From: Helicobacter sp. 11S02596-1 | GTDB taxonomy: Bacteria > Campylobacterota > Campylobacteria > Campylobacterales > Helicobacteraceae | NCBI RefSeq assembly: GCF_002272825.1 | Contig: NZ_MLAM01000002.1 | Location: forward strand, 62,001 to 126,000 | Direction: 5' to 3' | DNA: 64,000 nucleotides | Shown here: positions 7,555 through 16,495 of the stretch, piece after piece | Numbering within the stretch: the stretch's first letter is position 1 | How the letters are laid out: every line of letters begins with the position of its first letter | Position numbers and translations under genes: made by a program | The notes under the pieces: generated by a model | Told to the model about the DNA's origin: nothing | What the model saw: only the letters and a program-made list of their open reading frames with translations | Database searches by the model: none

Positions 7555-8035
7555 CAAGCAAGAATACAAAGCAGTTTCACTGCTCGCAGTGGTCTTCAGG
7601 TTTGATTTATCGAATCGAGTAAAAAATAATGTTTTGAGGCTTCGCCTATTAGGAGGGGGTGGGGTTCTACTTAGCAAGCTACCCGCCCCCTCCTAAAACC
7701 TCTTTGGGTGGGCGGGTCAAATTTTCCGATTTTTCACAGCACACAAGCAGCGACAAAGGCAAGCAGTTTAAAATTTCAAACCTTAGAAAACGGGTTGATG
7801 AGGAAGTGAAACGCCCTCATAACCCTATCCTTTGGGAGCGAACGGGGGCTTTGCCTCCAAAAAGCGGTCTTCAGATTCAGTTTAAAGAACTGAATTGAGT
7901 AAAAACCTATAAAACTGGGTTGATGACCAGCGGTAGCTGGGAATAACCCCATACTTTAGGAACGAAGCAAGATTTCACATCTTGCGGAGTGGTCTTCAGA
8001 TTCACGTTAGTGAATCGAGTAGAAAATGATAAAAT
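7555..8035 (-). repeat. Array of three-hairpin repeat units (reverse orientation)
   Basis: There is a partial unit at about 7565-7640, a G/C-rich inverted segment at about 7650-7730 (GGAGGGGGTGGGG facing CCGCCCCCTCC), and two full units at about 7780-7908 and 7908-8030. Each full unit reads CTTAGAAA or CTATAAAA, a GGGTTGAT...ATAACCC hairpin, CTTTRGGA, a second hairpin (GCAAGATTTCACATCTTGC in one copy), GGTCTTCAG, then ATTCAG...CTGAAT or ATTCAC...GTGAAT and CGAGTA. The array fills the convergent junction between the 2H phosphoesterase and ibrB-like genes; I see no gene. Confidence 0.7.
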
Positions 8036-8043
8036 ACACCCCC

Positions 8044-8565
8044 TCAAATCGTCCAGCTTTTGCTAAAATCCTTGCTTGCAAATAGCGAGCTTAGGCCACT
8101 GACTTGCTTGAGGCGCAAGAGTTCATCAGCATCCATCCCGATATTTTTCATTATCCATTCATCGCTTTTACCACATTCGATAAGCTCAGCAACAATCTTT
8201 TGCATTAGCTCGACGGCGTGGCTACCTCTGGCACGATTGTGGCGTATGGTAGAAGCCATCCGATGGGAAATATCCTTATCGATAACCACCACAGGCAAAC
8301 GCCCCTTTTCACGCTCATAGATATCCCGATGTTCGCGCATAATCAAATACCGATGAAACCCATCGACGATTTCATATTTGTCCTCATCGGCTATGTAATA
8401 GCACACAATCGGCATCGTATAGCCATCATTGAGTATAGACTGGTATAGCAATGCCATCTCGGGGGTGGCGATATGGTTGGGGTTGTAGGTATTGGACCGG
8501 ACTTTTTCAAAAGGCACAGCGATGACTTTATATACAGGGGATTGAAAATTATCCTTTGTGGGCAT
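8044..8565 (-). CDS. IbrB-like ParB/Srx-fold nuclease-domain protein
   Basis: 173 residues with a ParB-like N-terminal domain: VPFEKVRSNTYNPN, then the DGFHRYLI core (normally the GxxR/ERR-type box) and RHNRARGSHA. IbrB of E. coli, where it was described as a co-regulator of immunoglobulin-binding genes together with IbrA, has this makeup. AAAGGAG five bases before the ATG at 8565 decides the start over an in-frame ATG at 8589. It lies 24 bases downstream of the ATP-pyrophosphatase-like gene, so the pair is one unit. What it acts on is unknown; nucleotide-binding or nuclease activity is possible from the fold. Confidence 0.7.
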   Translation of the reverse strand: MPTKDNFQSPVYKVIAVPFEKVRSNTYNPNHIATPEMALLYQSILNDGYTMPIVCYYIADEDKYEIVDGFHRYLIMREHRDIYEREKGRLPVVVIDKDISHRMASTIRHNRARGSHAVELMQKIVAELIECGKSDEWIMKNIGMDADELLRLKQVSGLSSLFASKDFSKSWTI

Positions 8566-8589
8566 CTTGTCTCCTTTGTTTTGTAGCAT

Positions 8590-9918
8590 TTAAAAACGTT
8601 TGTATTTTTCCATAATTAAAGCAATTTTATGGCGTTGCTCTTTTGTCTGTGCAAAACTTAGTCCCCGACAAAGCACGTCATTTTTGATGATACATACCGC
8701 CATACGTCTCCACGTCAATGCTTCTTTGGCAGATTCGATTTTTCTAGGGGCATAATCTAAGATCTTGGTAAAAACAAAAAGCTCCTTGCCTCGTGAATTT
8801 AACAGATTTAGCCGTTTCACGCCCGGAAGCTTCCTGCTTTCCTCGCCGATATGGCAACCTTTTTTGTTCCAATAACGGATAAATTTGATAAATTTATGGA
8901 CATAATGCTCCCGAAGTTCTTTTGGCAATGTCATCAAAAGCATTTTCGTATAGCTTTTCCACGTGTGTCCCTCGGGGAGTTTGACGTCATAATAGCCCAT
9001 TACTTTATCTTTGCAATAAATATTCCCAAAATTTGCCCCGCTAACACGATTGACCACGCCTAGCCACGTATCAGGCTCGATAATGCGAAAGAGATTGAGC
9101 CCATTTTTTTGATCATCACCATATGGCTGGCAAATCCGCATCATCGAAAGGGGGACACCAGCTTGATAAAACAAATCATAAAGCTCGTTGTAATCCCATT
9201 TGAAGCGATAGTTTGCGATCCAAACATCTTCAGTCGTCCAATCATAAATCGGGTAAGCATTATAAATATTGCTACTATCTTTGCCAACTTGCGTGGTGTA
9301 TGGCTTGCCTTTGAAGGTTCTTTTGGTTTTTGAAGCGATGGTTCTAAAACGATTGAAACTCTCATCAGCACGAATCCCGACTAAACAGATGGTTTTTTTG
9401 CCATCATTCCCAAAATGCTCCAAAAATATCGTCGTAAATTCTTCAAATTCCATCTTGTAGCTAAAAAACTTGAATGGGTGATTGTGCTGCGTCCAGACAT
9501 AAATGCCTTTTTTGGGATTGTGAATCTCTGGATAGTCCCGCACCCATTTATCGGCGTTGTCTGCATCCCAACACGTCCAAAATGGGCTAAACACACTCGT
9601 AGCATTGCGTAGGTTTAGCGGTAAGCAACACCAATGGACTTCAAGGTATTTTTGATTGGCTTCAATGATTCTTTGGATATAGGCAATGGTATAATTATAT
9701 TGGGCTTCCAAATCAATAAAAAGCAAAATAATTTTTTTCTTTATTCTGTGCGTTTTGACATAGTCTAAAACCAAATTCAATAGCACCCCGCTATCCTTGC
9801 CCCCTGAAAAGCTCACGATCACGCGTTCAAAATGCGAAAATATAAACCGCAATCTCTGATTTGCCGCTTCATAGACATCAATATGTTGGTATTTTTTTCC
9901 TACATTTTTAACTGACAA
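8590..9918 (-). CDS. IbrA-like PAPS-reductase-family (ATP pyrophosphatase) protein
   Basis: 442 residues. The N-terminal adenine-nucleotide alpha-hydrolase domain has the PP-loop Ser38-Gly-Gly-Lys-Asp-Ser43 in VIVSFSGGKDSGVLL. The middle (WTTEDVWIANYRF, RICQPYGDDQKNG) and C-terminal parts match the IbrA/DUF3440 type instead of assimilatory PAPS reductases, as there is no C-terminal ECGLH. The family adenylates or transfers sulfur in ways not defined for IbrA. Start is TTG; no in-frame ATG lies near. The IbrA-IbrB pairing is widespread on mobile DNA, and this pair interrupts the otherwise conserved neighbourhood of bioD and clpS-clpA. Confidence 0.75.
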   Translation of the reverse strand: MSVKNVGKKYQHIDVYEAANQRLRFIFSHFERVIVSFSGGKDSGVLLNLVLDYVKTHRIKKKIILLFIDLEAQYNYTIAYIQRIIEANQKYLEVHWCCLPLNLRNATSVFSPFWTCWDADNADKWVRDYPEIHNPKKGIYVWTQHNHPFKFFSYKMEFEEFTTIFLEHFGNDGKKTICLVGIRADESFNRFRTIASKTKRTFKGKPYTTQVGKDSSNIYNAYPIYDWTTEDVWIANYRFKWDYNELYDLFYQAGVPLSMMRICQPYGDDQKNGLNLFRIIEPDTWLGVVNRVSGANFGNIYCKDKVMGYYDVKLPEGHTWKSYTKMLLMTLPKELREHYVHKFIKFIRYWNKKGCHIGEESRKLPGVKRLNLLNSRGKELFVFTKILDYAPRKIESAKEALTWRRMAVCIIKNDVLCRGLSFAQTKEQRHKIALIMEKYKRF

Positions 9919-9977
9919 ATATTTTCCATTTTGTATTTGGGTTTTTTACTTAATTATACATTGACACTTATAAACAA

Positions 9978-10664
9978 TCAAATCTTACAAAAAGAAAGCA
10001 CTTCTGAAGCAATCAGAGACATATCGGTTTGGAGTTGGTGGATTCGCTTCTGTGAAATCGCATTGAGATATTCGATATACGGCTGGCTAATCTCTTTATA
10101 GCTCTCCTCATCACGCACATTGATAGCATATGTGCAAGGAAATCCTTTTGAATCCAAAAATGCCTTATTCAAAAGCAAATCATTAAGCATCCCGAGCCGA
10201 TCGCTACTCACAAGCAACAGATGAGACCCCAAATATTGGGCTAAATCAAACATATTATCCCCCGTGCCAATAGGCACCAAAAGCCCACCAGCTCCTTCGA
10301 TAATCACAAAATCACATTTCTTTTGCAACGCCATAATCTTTTTTGCGATAAATTCAAAATCGACTTTTGGGGCTTGGGGCTGGTGCATTTGGGCAACAAA
10401 TGGCGAAGCCGGCAAGCCATAGCGATAAAAATTCACATCCTCTAAGCCCACATCAATCCCAGCTTTTTGGGCGGCATTTAGATGGATAATCGCATCGGGC
10501 GTGCTATTACCGCCAACCAAATCACTTGACCCTACCCACCCTGTCTCAATGGGCTTAGCAACAAGGGTTTTGATACCTTGTTGATTGCAATAATGACTTA
10601 ACAAGCCCGCTGTGTAAGTCTTGCCGATGTTTGTGCCTGTCGCACTGATAAATAATGTCTTCAA
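9978..10664 (-). CDS. bioD: Dethiobiotin synthetase
   Basis: 228 residues. BioD closes the ureido ring of dethiobiotin from diaminopelargonate, CO2 and ATP, the next-to-last step of biotin synthesis. The P-loop is GTNIGKT at residues 10-16; KPIETGW follows and VIIEGAGGLLVPI is the second signature. Start is TTG, preceded by AAAGGCGGG. It is divergent from clpS, and H. pylori also has bioD close to clpS-clpA. No other biotin gene is in the window. Confidence 0.9.
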   Translation of the reverse strand: MKTLFISATGTNIGKTYTAGLLSHYCNQQGIKTLVAKPIETGWVGSSDLVGGNSTPDAIIHLNAAQKAGIDVGLEDVNFYRYGLPASPFVAQMHQPQAPKVDFEFIAKKIMALQKKCDFVIIEGAGGLLVPIGTGDNMFDLAQYLGSHLLLVSSDRLGMLNDLLLNKAFLDSKGFPCTYAINVRDEESYKEISQPYIEYLNAISQKRIHQLQTDMSLIASEVLSFCKI

Positions 10665-10691
10665 AACCCGCCTTTACTAGTTAATAAAATT

Positions 10692-10700
10692 TGGTAAAAT
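10692..10700 (+). promoter_or_regulatory. Candidate extended -10 promoter of clpS-clpA
   Basis: TGG-TAAAAT lies 38-46 bases before the clpS ATG in the divergent gap with bioD and matches a Helicobacter-type extended -10. Pattern only. Confidence 0.4.
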
Positions 10701-10737
10701 TATAGGCAATCAATGAAAATATGTTGGGGATTTTTTA

Positions 10738-11037
10738 ATGGCACAAATCAACACGCAAGCAGAAATTGAGCTTTTTTTGCAAGAACCCAAAATGTCCAAA
10801 GTGATTTTGCTCAATGATGATTATACAACGATGGAGTTTGTCATCAAAATCCTGATGGATGTTTTTGAAAAATCCTACAACGAAGCTACTGAAGTGATGT
10901 TGAGCGTGCATAAAAACGGCAGCGGGATGTGCGGGGTGTATCCTTATGACATCGCTGAATTCAAAGCCAAAATCGCCAAACAACGGGCGCAAAAAAATGG
11001 CTTCCCCTTAAAAATCATCACCCAAGACCTCAACTAG
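10738..11037 (+). CDS. clpS: ClpS adaptor for ClpAP
   Basis: 99 residues. ClpS binds N-degron substrates and passes them to ClpA. The signature LLNDDYTTMEFVI is near residues 23-35, with the later substrate-pocket and ClpA-contact stretch HKNGSGMCGVYPYDIAE. Length is typical. It is nine bases upstream of clpA, the usual arrangement. Confidence 0.94.
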   Translation: MAQINTQAEIELFLQEPKMSKVILLNDDYTTMEFVIKILMDVFEKSYNEATEVMLSVHKNGSGMCGVYPYDIAEFKAKIAKQRAQKNGFPLKIITQDLN

Positions 11038-11045
11038 GAGAAAAT

Positions 11046-13304
11046 TTGAACCACCTCATCAGCCCAAACCTCACCCAAACCATCAACGACGCTGTTGAGA
11101 CTGCCAGAGAGATGAAGCACGAGATACTTACCATTGAACATCTTTTTTTGGCAATGCTAAGCAACCAAAAGGGCGAGGAGCTGTTGCGATCTTGTGGTGC
11201 GGATGTCTTTTTGATGGAAAAGATCATTCGCCTTTATTTGAGTAATTATATCCCCGCTTCTAACAATCAAGAGATTTCCCTCCCCTCGCAAACCCCCGCA
11301 CTCGATCGGGTCTTTAGCTCAATGATCGAACACGCTGCAAATGCCAATCAAAAAGTCCTAGAAGTCGGTGATTTGCTCGCTTTTATCCTGCAAGAAGAAA
11401 ACAGCTATGCGACCAAGCTCATTTTGTCTCAAGGGATCAGCCGTTTGGATATTCTTGAAAAAATTGCCGAAGAAAACAAATCACAAACCCAAAGTTCTGA
11501 AGAAAGCACCTGCACCAAACCCAACCAAAGTAGCGATTATCTCAAAAAATACAGCAAAAACCTCATCGAGCTGGCAAAAGCTGGCAAGATTGACCCTGTG
11601 ATTGGCAGAGAAAATGAAATCACACGTGTAAGCGAAATCCTTTGCCGTCGCAAAAAAAATAACCCGATCCTTGTGGGCGAACCCGGCGTAGGAAAAACTG
11701 CGATAGCCGAAGGGATCGCCCGTGAAATCGCCCAAAAAAATGCCCCCGAAGCCCTGCATAATTGCCAAATATTCGCACTGGATTTGGGCAGTATGGTCGC
11801 AGGGAGCAAATACCGCGGGGATTTTGAAAAACGCCTCAAAGGCGTGCTTGCAGAAATCGAGCAGATCCCCCAAGCGGTGCTTTTTATCGATGAAATCCAT
11901 ACCATCGTAGGCGCTGGGGCGACATCAGGAGGCAGTCTCGATGCTTCCAACCTACTCAAACCAATGCTTGCTAATGGCTCGCTTAGGTGCATTGGAGCGA
12001 CGACATTTAGCGAATACAAAAACCATTTTGACAAAGACAAAGCCCTCTCACGGCGTTTTTCAAAAATCGAAGTCAATGAACCTAGCCTAGAGGCGTGCTA
12101 CCAGATCATTGCGGGTTTAGCCCCTATTTATGAGGCTTACCACGCCATCAGCTACACCCCTGAAGCGCTCAAGGCTTGTGTCGATCTCTCTAGTCGCTAC
12201 ATCAGTGATAAATTCCTGCCTGATAAGGCAATCGATTTGATGGATGAGGTGGGAGCAAACAAAAAAATCCACACTGATTATAAAAATCACGCCACCAACA
12301 AAGCCAGCAAAAAGCCCCATATCATCTACAAACAAGACATAGAAAATATCATCTCAAAAAATGTGAATATCCCCAAATCACAAGTCAGTAGCGATGAAAG
12401 AGGGTTGTTAAAAAACCTCGCGACAAAACTCAAATCAAAAATATTTTCTCAAGATAGCGCCATTGATGCGCTCACCCAAGCTATCAAAGCCAACAAAGCC
12501 GGCTTGGGGACGCCCCATCGCCCGATTGGGAGCTTTTTGTTCATAGGGCCTAGTGGGGTGGGCAAAACCGAGCTTAGCAGGGAGCTTTCCAATGTGCTAG
12601 GACTGCATTTTGAGAAATTTGATATGAGTGAATATATGGAAGCCCACAGCGTCTCTAGGCTCATCGGTGCGCCTGCAGGGTATGTGGGATTTGAGCAAGG
12701 CGGGCTACTTATTGATGCGATCAAAAAGCACCCCCATTGTGTTTTGTTGCTTGATGAGATTGAAAAAGCCCATCCTGATATTTATAACATTCTCTTGCAG
12801 ATAATGGATAGTGCGAGCTTGACAGACAATGGGGGCAATGTTGCTGATTTTAAAAATGTGATTTTGATTATGACATCAAATGCTGGTAGCACTGCTAGCA
12901 ATCCCTTGGGGTTTGGTAGCGGTTATGGCGAGAAACACAACAAACATCACGATGCTTTGAAAAATATTTTTACCCCTGAATTTCGTAGCCGCCTTGATGG
13001 GGTGATTCCATTTTATCCGCTTGGCAAGGCTGAATTTGAAAAAATCGCCAAAAAAATCATTGGCGAACTCAACGCCCAACTCAAAGAAAAAAATATCACA
13101 CTGCAAATACAACCAAAAGCCTTGCAAAACATTGCTTCACGGAGCATTGAAAATGCGCTGGGTGCAAGAGAAATCCGCAAAATCATCGACAATGAGATCA
13201 AACACAAACTTAGCGATGAAATATTATTTGGCACGCTCAAAAATGGCGGGAAAGCAACCATTGGCGTAGATAAAAACGGGCTAAAAATCAGTTTTGGAAA
13301 TTAG
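11046..13304 (+). CDS. clpA: ATP-dependent Clp protease ATP-binding subunit ClpA
   Basis: 752 residues. ClpA unfolds substrates and threads them into ClpP. It has an N-terminal Clp_N domain (about 1-145), a first AAA module with Walker A GEPGVGKT and Walker B LFIDEIHT, and a second AAA module with GPSGVGKT and LLLDEIEKAHPD, then a C-terminal D2-small domain. The size is close to E. coli ClpA, and there is no ClpB-type middle coiled coil. Start is TTG with AGGAG five bases upstream; no closer ATG is in frame. Confidence 0.94.
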   Translation: MNHLISPNLTQTINDAVETAREMKHEILTIEHLFLAMLSNQKGEELLRSCGADVFLMEKIIRLYLSNYIPASNNQEISLPSQTPALDRVFSSMIEHAANANQKVLEVGDLLAFILQEENSYATKLILSQGISRLDILEKIAEENKSQTQSSEESTCTKPNQSSDYLKKYSKNLIELAKAGKIDPVIGRENEITRVSEILCRRKKNNPILVGEPGVGKTAIAEGIAREIAQKNAPEALHNCQIFALDLGSMVAGSKYRGDFEKRLKGVLAEIEQIPQAVLFIDEIHTIVGAGATSGGSLDASNLLKPMLANGSLRCIGATTFSEYKNHFDKDKALSRRFSKIEVNEPSLEACYQIIAGLAPIYEAYHAISYTPEALKACVDLSSRYISDKFLPDKAIDLMDEVGANKKIHTDYKNHATNKASKKPHIIYKQDIENIISKNVNIPKSQVSSDERGLLKNLATKLKSKIFSQDSAIDALTQAIKANKAGLGTPHRPIGSFLFIGPSGVGKTELSRELSNVLGLHFEKFDMSEYMEAHSVSRLIGAPAGYVGFEQGGLLIDAIKKHPHCVLLLDEIEKAHPDIYNILLQIMDSASLTDNGGNVADFKNVILIMTSNAGSTASNPLGFGSGYGEKHNKHHDALKNIFTPEFRSRLDGVIPFYPLGKAEFEKIAKKIIGELNAQLKEKNITLQIQPKALQNIASRSIENALGAREIRKIIDNEIKHKLSDEILFGTLKNGGKATIGVDKNGLKISFGN

Positions 13305-13309
13305 ATTCT

Positions 13310-13770
13310 TAGATTCTAAAAACAAACCTTAGAAATTTATCTTGAATACACAGGCTTGCTTTAGATTTGATTTATCGGTATTCATTGTTTTTTTACTCGG
13401 TTTGGATTTTAAAATCCAAATCTGAAGACCGCTACGCAAGGCAAAGCCCGCTTTTGTCGTATGCTATGCTCCTATCGGAGCATAAACGCATCGCCGTGCG
13501 GAGCTACCAAAGACAAGCAGTTGTCTTTGACTTAACGCTCCTCCTCCTAAAGCAATCATCTCATCAGCCAAGCTACGCTTGTGCGTTCGAGATAGGTTTT
13601 AAAGGTGTTGGTTTGGGTAAAACCCGTTTTCGTTCCTAAAGTATGGGGTTATTCCCAGCTACCGCTGGTCATCAACTTGGGGCGGGCGGGCAAAGTTTCT
13701 AAGGTTTGGAAATCCTAATCTACCTACAAACCCAGCCCGCTACGCCTTGTCACCTCGCCCACTAAGGGGG
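13310..13770 (+). repeat. Three-hairpin repeat units, one with an enlarged second hairpin
   Basis: A forward unit starts near 13398 (TTTTACTCG), with first hairpin GTTTGGATTTTAAAATCCAAAT, then CTGAAGACCGC. The second-hairpin region is expanded to about 120 bases and contains its own hairpins (ATGCTCC...GGAGCAT; AAAGACAA...TTGTCTTT). CCTCCTAAAG, the ATCTC...GAGAT hairpin and TTTTAAAGGT follow. A partial unit with CGTTCCTAAAGT and a GGGTTATTCCCAGC hairpin continues to about 13705, followed by the CTACGCCTTGTCACC module. This fills the convergent clpA-cysE junction; no gene is seen. Confidence 0.65.
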
Positions 13771-13778
13771 TGGTAAGA

Positions 13779-14537
13779 TTATAAAGTTTTCAAGAGATTT
13801 TGAAGTTCGGTGTCTTCTTCGATATTTTCGATACTTCCGGTGGTTTTTGGGTCGGTCTGTGCGGATTGCTCCCTGATGGTTTGTTCTAGCAAGCTGATTT
13901 TTTTGATGAGGCATTTGAAAAGCTCTTTATCGATGTCGGGGAGTTTTTGAATGGGCGTGTTTTCTTCTTTGGATTTGTCTTTGCTAAGCATACGTGCAGG
14001 AATCCCCACCGCCGTTGCACCGGCTGGGACATCTTTGATGACTACGGAGTTCGCACCGATTTTTGCATTTTCCCCGATGGTAATATTGCCCAATACCTTG
14101 GCACCCGCCCCCACGACGACGCCATTTTGGAGTGTGGGGTGGCGTTTGACCTTTTCCAAGCTCACCCCGCCTAAGCTCACGCCTTGATAAATCGTAACAT
14201 CATCGCCGACCTCAGCTGTCTCGCCAATCACCACGCCAATGCCGTGATCGATAAACACCCGCCGCCCAATCTTGCAAGCAGGGTGGATGTCGATGTTGGT
14301 GAGGAATTGCGTAAATCCCATCAAAAGCCGTGCAAACACCTTGAACCCCCATAGATGGAGTTTGTGCGCGATACGATAATGCACGATAGCAAGCAATCCG
14401 GGGTAGTTGAAAAAAAGCTCGATTTTTGAATGGATAGCCGGGTCTTTTTTCAAAGGGACGCTAAAATCTTCTTTGATGAGACCAAACAGGCTGATTTGTT
14501 TATTTCCTCTGGTTTGGGGTTCTTTTGTCTGTGCCAT
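13779..14537 (-). CDS. cysE: Serine O-acetyltransferase
   Basis: 252 residues. CysE makes O-acetylserine from serine and acetyl-CoA, the substrate for CysK, whose gene lies 2.5 kb away. DIHPACKIGRRVFIDHGIG contains the catalytic His region, followed by the hexapeptide-repeat left-handed helix (GVVIGETAEVGDDVTIYQG, LGNITIGENAKIGANSVV). Both ends are longer than in the short H. pylori enzyme: about 30 extra N-terminal residues and a charged tail after GIPARML. It directly abuts speA (14538), so the two are cotranscribed. Confidence 0.9.
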   Translation of the reverse strand: MAQTKEPQTRGNKQISLFGLIKEDFSVPLKKDPAIHSKIELFFNYPGLLAIVHYRIAHKLHLWGFKVFARLLMGFTQFLTNIDIHPACKIGRRVFIDHGIGVVIGETAEVGDDVTIYQGVSLGGVSLEKVKRHPTLQNGVVVGAGAKVLGNITIGENAKIGANSVVIKDVPAGATAVGIPARMLSKDKSKEENTPIQKLPDIDKELFKCLIKKISLLEQTIREQSAQTDPKTTGSIENIEEDTELQNLLKTL

Positions 14538-16391
14538 TTAGTTTTTTTCGCCGTTTGCGATGGTTCGCAGATAGCCATTTTCGCTTAGCATAATATAGAG
14601 TTGCCCCAAGACTTCTTTTTTGGTTTCTTCATCGATGTCTTGATTGTCCTCGATTCTTTGTTTGAGGATTCGCTCGATTTCTTTGGTGTCATAATCCAAG
14701 TCATCAAGCACATCTAGGATGGTTTGGGCTTCTAGGAGGTTTTCAATCGCATAGCCTTTGTTGAGGTCATCATCAAACACCACGCTAAATTCTGTCGGGT
14801 GGGTGAAAAGATTGTGCCGCATTCCAAGCACCTCCTGATACGCCCCCACAAGGAAAAATCCCAAGAAATATTCTTCTTTGGTAACATCAACATCGTGCAA
14901 AAATAATGGCTTACTCGAATCAAACGCAATCTCCCCATCGCTATCACAGGTAATATCCCACAGGCTCGCACTGCGTGTGGGGCGGCGATTGAGCCTATCA
15001 AGGGGCATTACCGGAAAATTTTGCCCCAAGCCCCAATAATCGGGCAAACTCTGGAAAAATGAACAATTCAGCAAATAGCGTTCTTGGACTTGTTCTTGGA
15101 TACGGATGATGTCATTGTGATTTTTATGCTTGAGGAGTTTGATGACTTTTTTGATGATAAGATGGACCAAAACCTCTGTGTTGCTCCTGTCTTGCAGATC
15201 GATATAACCTAGATCAAAGAGTGTGAGCAAGGATTCCATATGATCGAAGCTATCGTGGAGGTATTCGATGGCATTTTTTTCGCACATACTTTGATACAAA
15301 TCGAGCATTTCCTCAATAAGGGGCGGGTTTTTTTCTTTGAGTTTGAGGGCTTTTTCATCATATTCTTGCGAAAACAACTCCAGCACTGGGGCAATGAGAA
15401 CAGCGTGATTTGCAGAGATAAACCGCCCAGATTCGATGAAAATATCCGGCTCGAGTTCTTTTTTGTTTTTGACGATTTCTTTGAGCAAAAACACCACATC
15501 CCCGCTAAATTCGCTCAGCGTGTAGTTGCGGTTATTGTTGCCTTCGTGCTGGGTGTATTCTACAGCCAATCCCCCGCCGATATTGACACACGTGAGGTTT
15601 TTTGCCCCCATCTTACGGAGTTCTGCATAGATATTGCCCACCTCACGAATCGCTTTTTTTAGCGGGGAAATATCGCTGATTTGGCTACCAATATGGAAAT
15701 GGATCATACTAAATTGCCCTAAAAGCTTGGAATCTTCAAGCAATTTCATCGCTTCAAGCAGTTCGGTGCTGGTGAGCCCAAATTTTGAATTAATCCCCCC
15801 GCTTTTTGCCCATATGCCTGTCCCTGTGCTATGCAATCGGATACGTAGCCCGATTTTTGGGTAGGGAGCACCCATTTCTTTGGCGACTTCGATGATGGTT
15901 TCAAGCTCGTTTAGCCCCTCAATGGTAAGCGTGATGTCGTGTCCCATATTCGCAGCGATAAAACCCAGACTAATCATTTCTTTGTCTTTGAAGCCATTGA
16001 CCGTGATGGGGGAATTTTTGTTGGTATAAGCCATCGCAACGATGAGTTCGGATTTGCTCCCGGCTTCAAGCCCGTAGCATTGGTCTTGACTGCAGGCGAC
16101 TAGTGGTAGGACAAAATTAGGCATTTGATTGACCTTGAGGGGAAAAACAGCTTTAAATTTGCCTTTGTATTTGTATTCTTGAATGGAATGCTTGAATGTA
16201 GAAAATATTTTTTCGATTTGTTTTTGGATGAGGTGCGGGAACCTTATAAGCAAAGGACCTTTGTAGCCTTTTTCTCTGACTTCGCTAACGATGTCGATGA
16301 TAGCGGGCTTATTTTTGTGATTGACCTTGACGACACCATCATCGATAATAAAATCATCACTTGACCAGAATTTGATTCCATAATCAACCAT
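14538..16391 (-). CDS. speA: Biosynthetic arginine decarboxylase
   Basis: 617 residues. SpeA is a PLP enzyme converting arginine to agmatine for polyamine synthesis. The PLP lysine lies in FKAVFPLKVNQ, HFHIGSQ follows in the barrel, NIGGGLAVEY is the phosphate-binding glycine motif, and EVLGMRHNLF is near the C-terminus. Length fits the SpeA family. AAGGA six bases before the ATG at 16391 decides against an ATG two codons upstream. No agmatinase is in the window. Confidence 0.93.
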   Translation of the reverse strand: MVDYGIKFWSSDDFIIDDGVVKVNHKNKPAIIDIVSEVREKGYKGPLLIRFPHLIQKQIEKIFSTFKHSIQEYKYKGKFKAVFPLKVNQMPNFVLPLVACSQDQCYGLEAGSKSELIVAMAYTNKNSPITVNGFKDKEMISLGFIAANMGHDITLTIEGLNELETIIEVAKEMGAPYPKIGLRIRLHSTGTGIWAKSGGINSKFGLTSTELLEAMKLLEDSKLLGQFSMIHFHIGSQISDISPLKKAIREVGNIYAELRKMGAKNLTCVNIGGGLAVEYTQHEGNNNRNYTLSEFSGDVVFLLKEIVKNKKELEPDIFIESGRFISANHAVLIAPVLELFSQEYDEKALKLKEKNPPLIEEMLDLYQSMCEKNAIEYLHDSFDHMESLLTLFDLGYIDLQDRSNTEVLVHLIIKKVIKLLKHKNHNDIIRIQEQVQERYLLNCSFFQSLPDYWGLGQNFPVMPLDRLNRRPTRSASLWDITCDSDGEIAFDSSKPLFLHDVDVTKEEYFLGFFLVGAYQEVLGMRHNLFTHPTEFSVVFDDDLNKGYAIENLLEAQTILDVLDDLDYDTKEIERILKQRIEDNQDIDEETKKEVLGQLYIMLSENGYLRTIANGEKN

Positions 16392-16427
16392 AAACATTCC
16401 TTGAATAAAATCTGATTTTAGGGTTAA

Positions 16428-16433
16428 ATTATA
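16428..16433 (-). promoter_or_regulatory. Candidate -10 promoter of speA-cysE
   Basis: The minus strand reads TATAAT about 37 bases before the speA ATG in the divergent gap with ybeY. Pattern only. Confidence 0.4.
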
Positions 16434-16495
16434 GCACTTATTTTGGATGCGAACACGCAGTTTGTATTACCAACAAATCATATCAATGGAATGAA

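Noticed and set aside
7511..7898. Frames of 61 and 79 codons over the repeat array
   Set aside because: They consist of translated repeat units (for example SGLQIQFKELN) and have no ribosome site or homologue I know; repeat DNA stays open in some frames by chance.
13367..13639. A 90-codon frame over the expanded repeat
   Set aside because: Again translated repeat sequence only, with no independent sign of coding.
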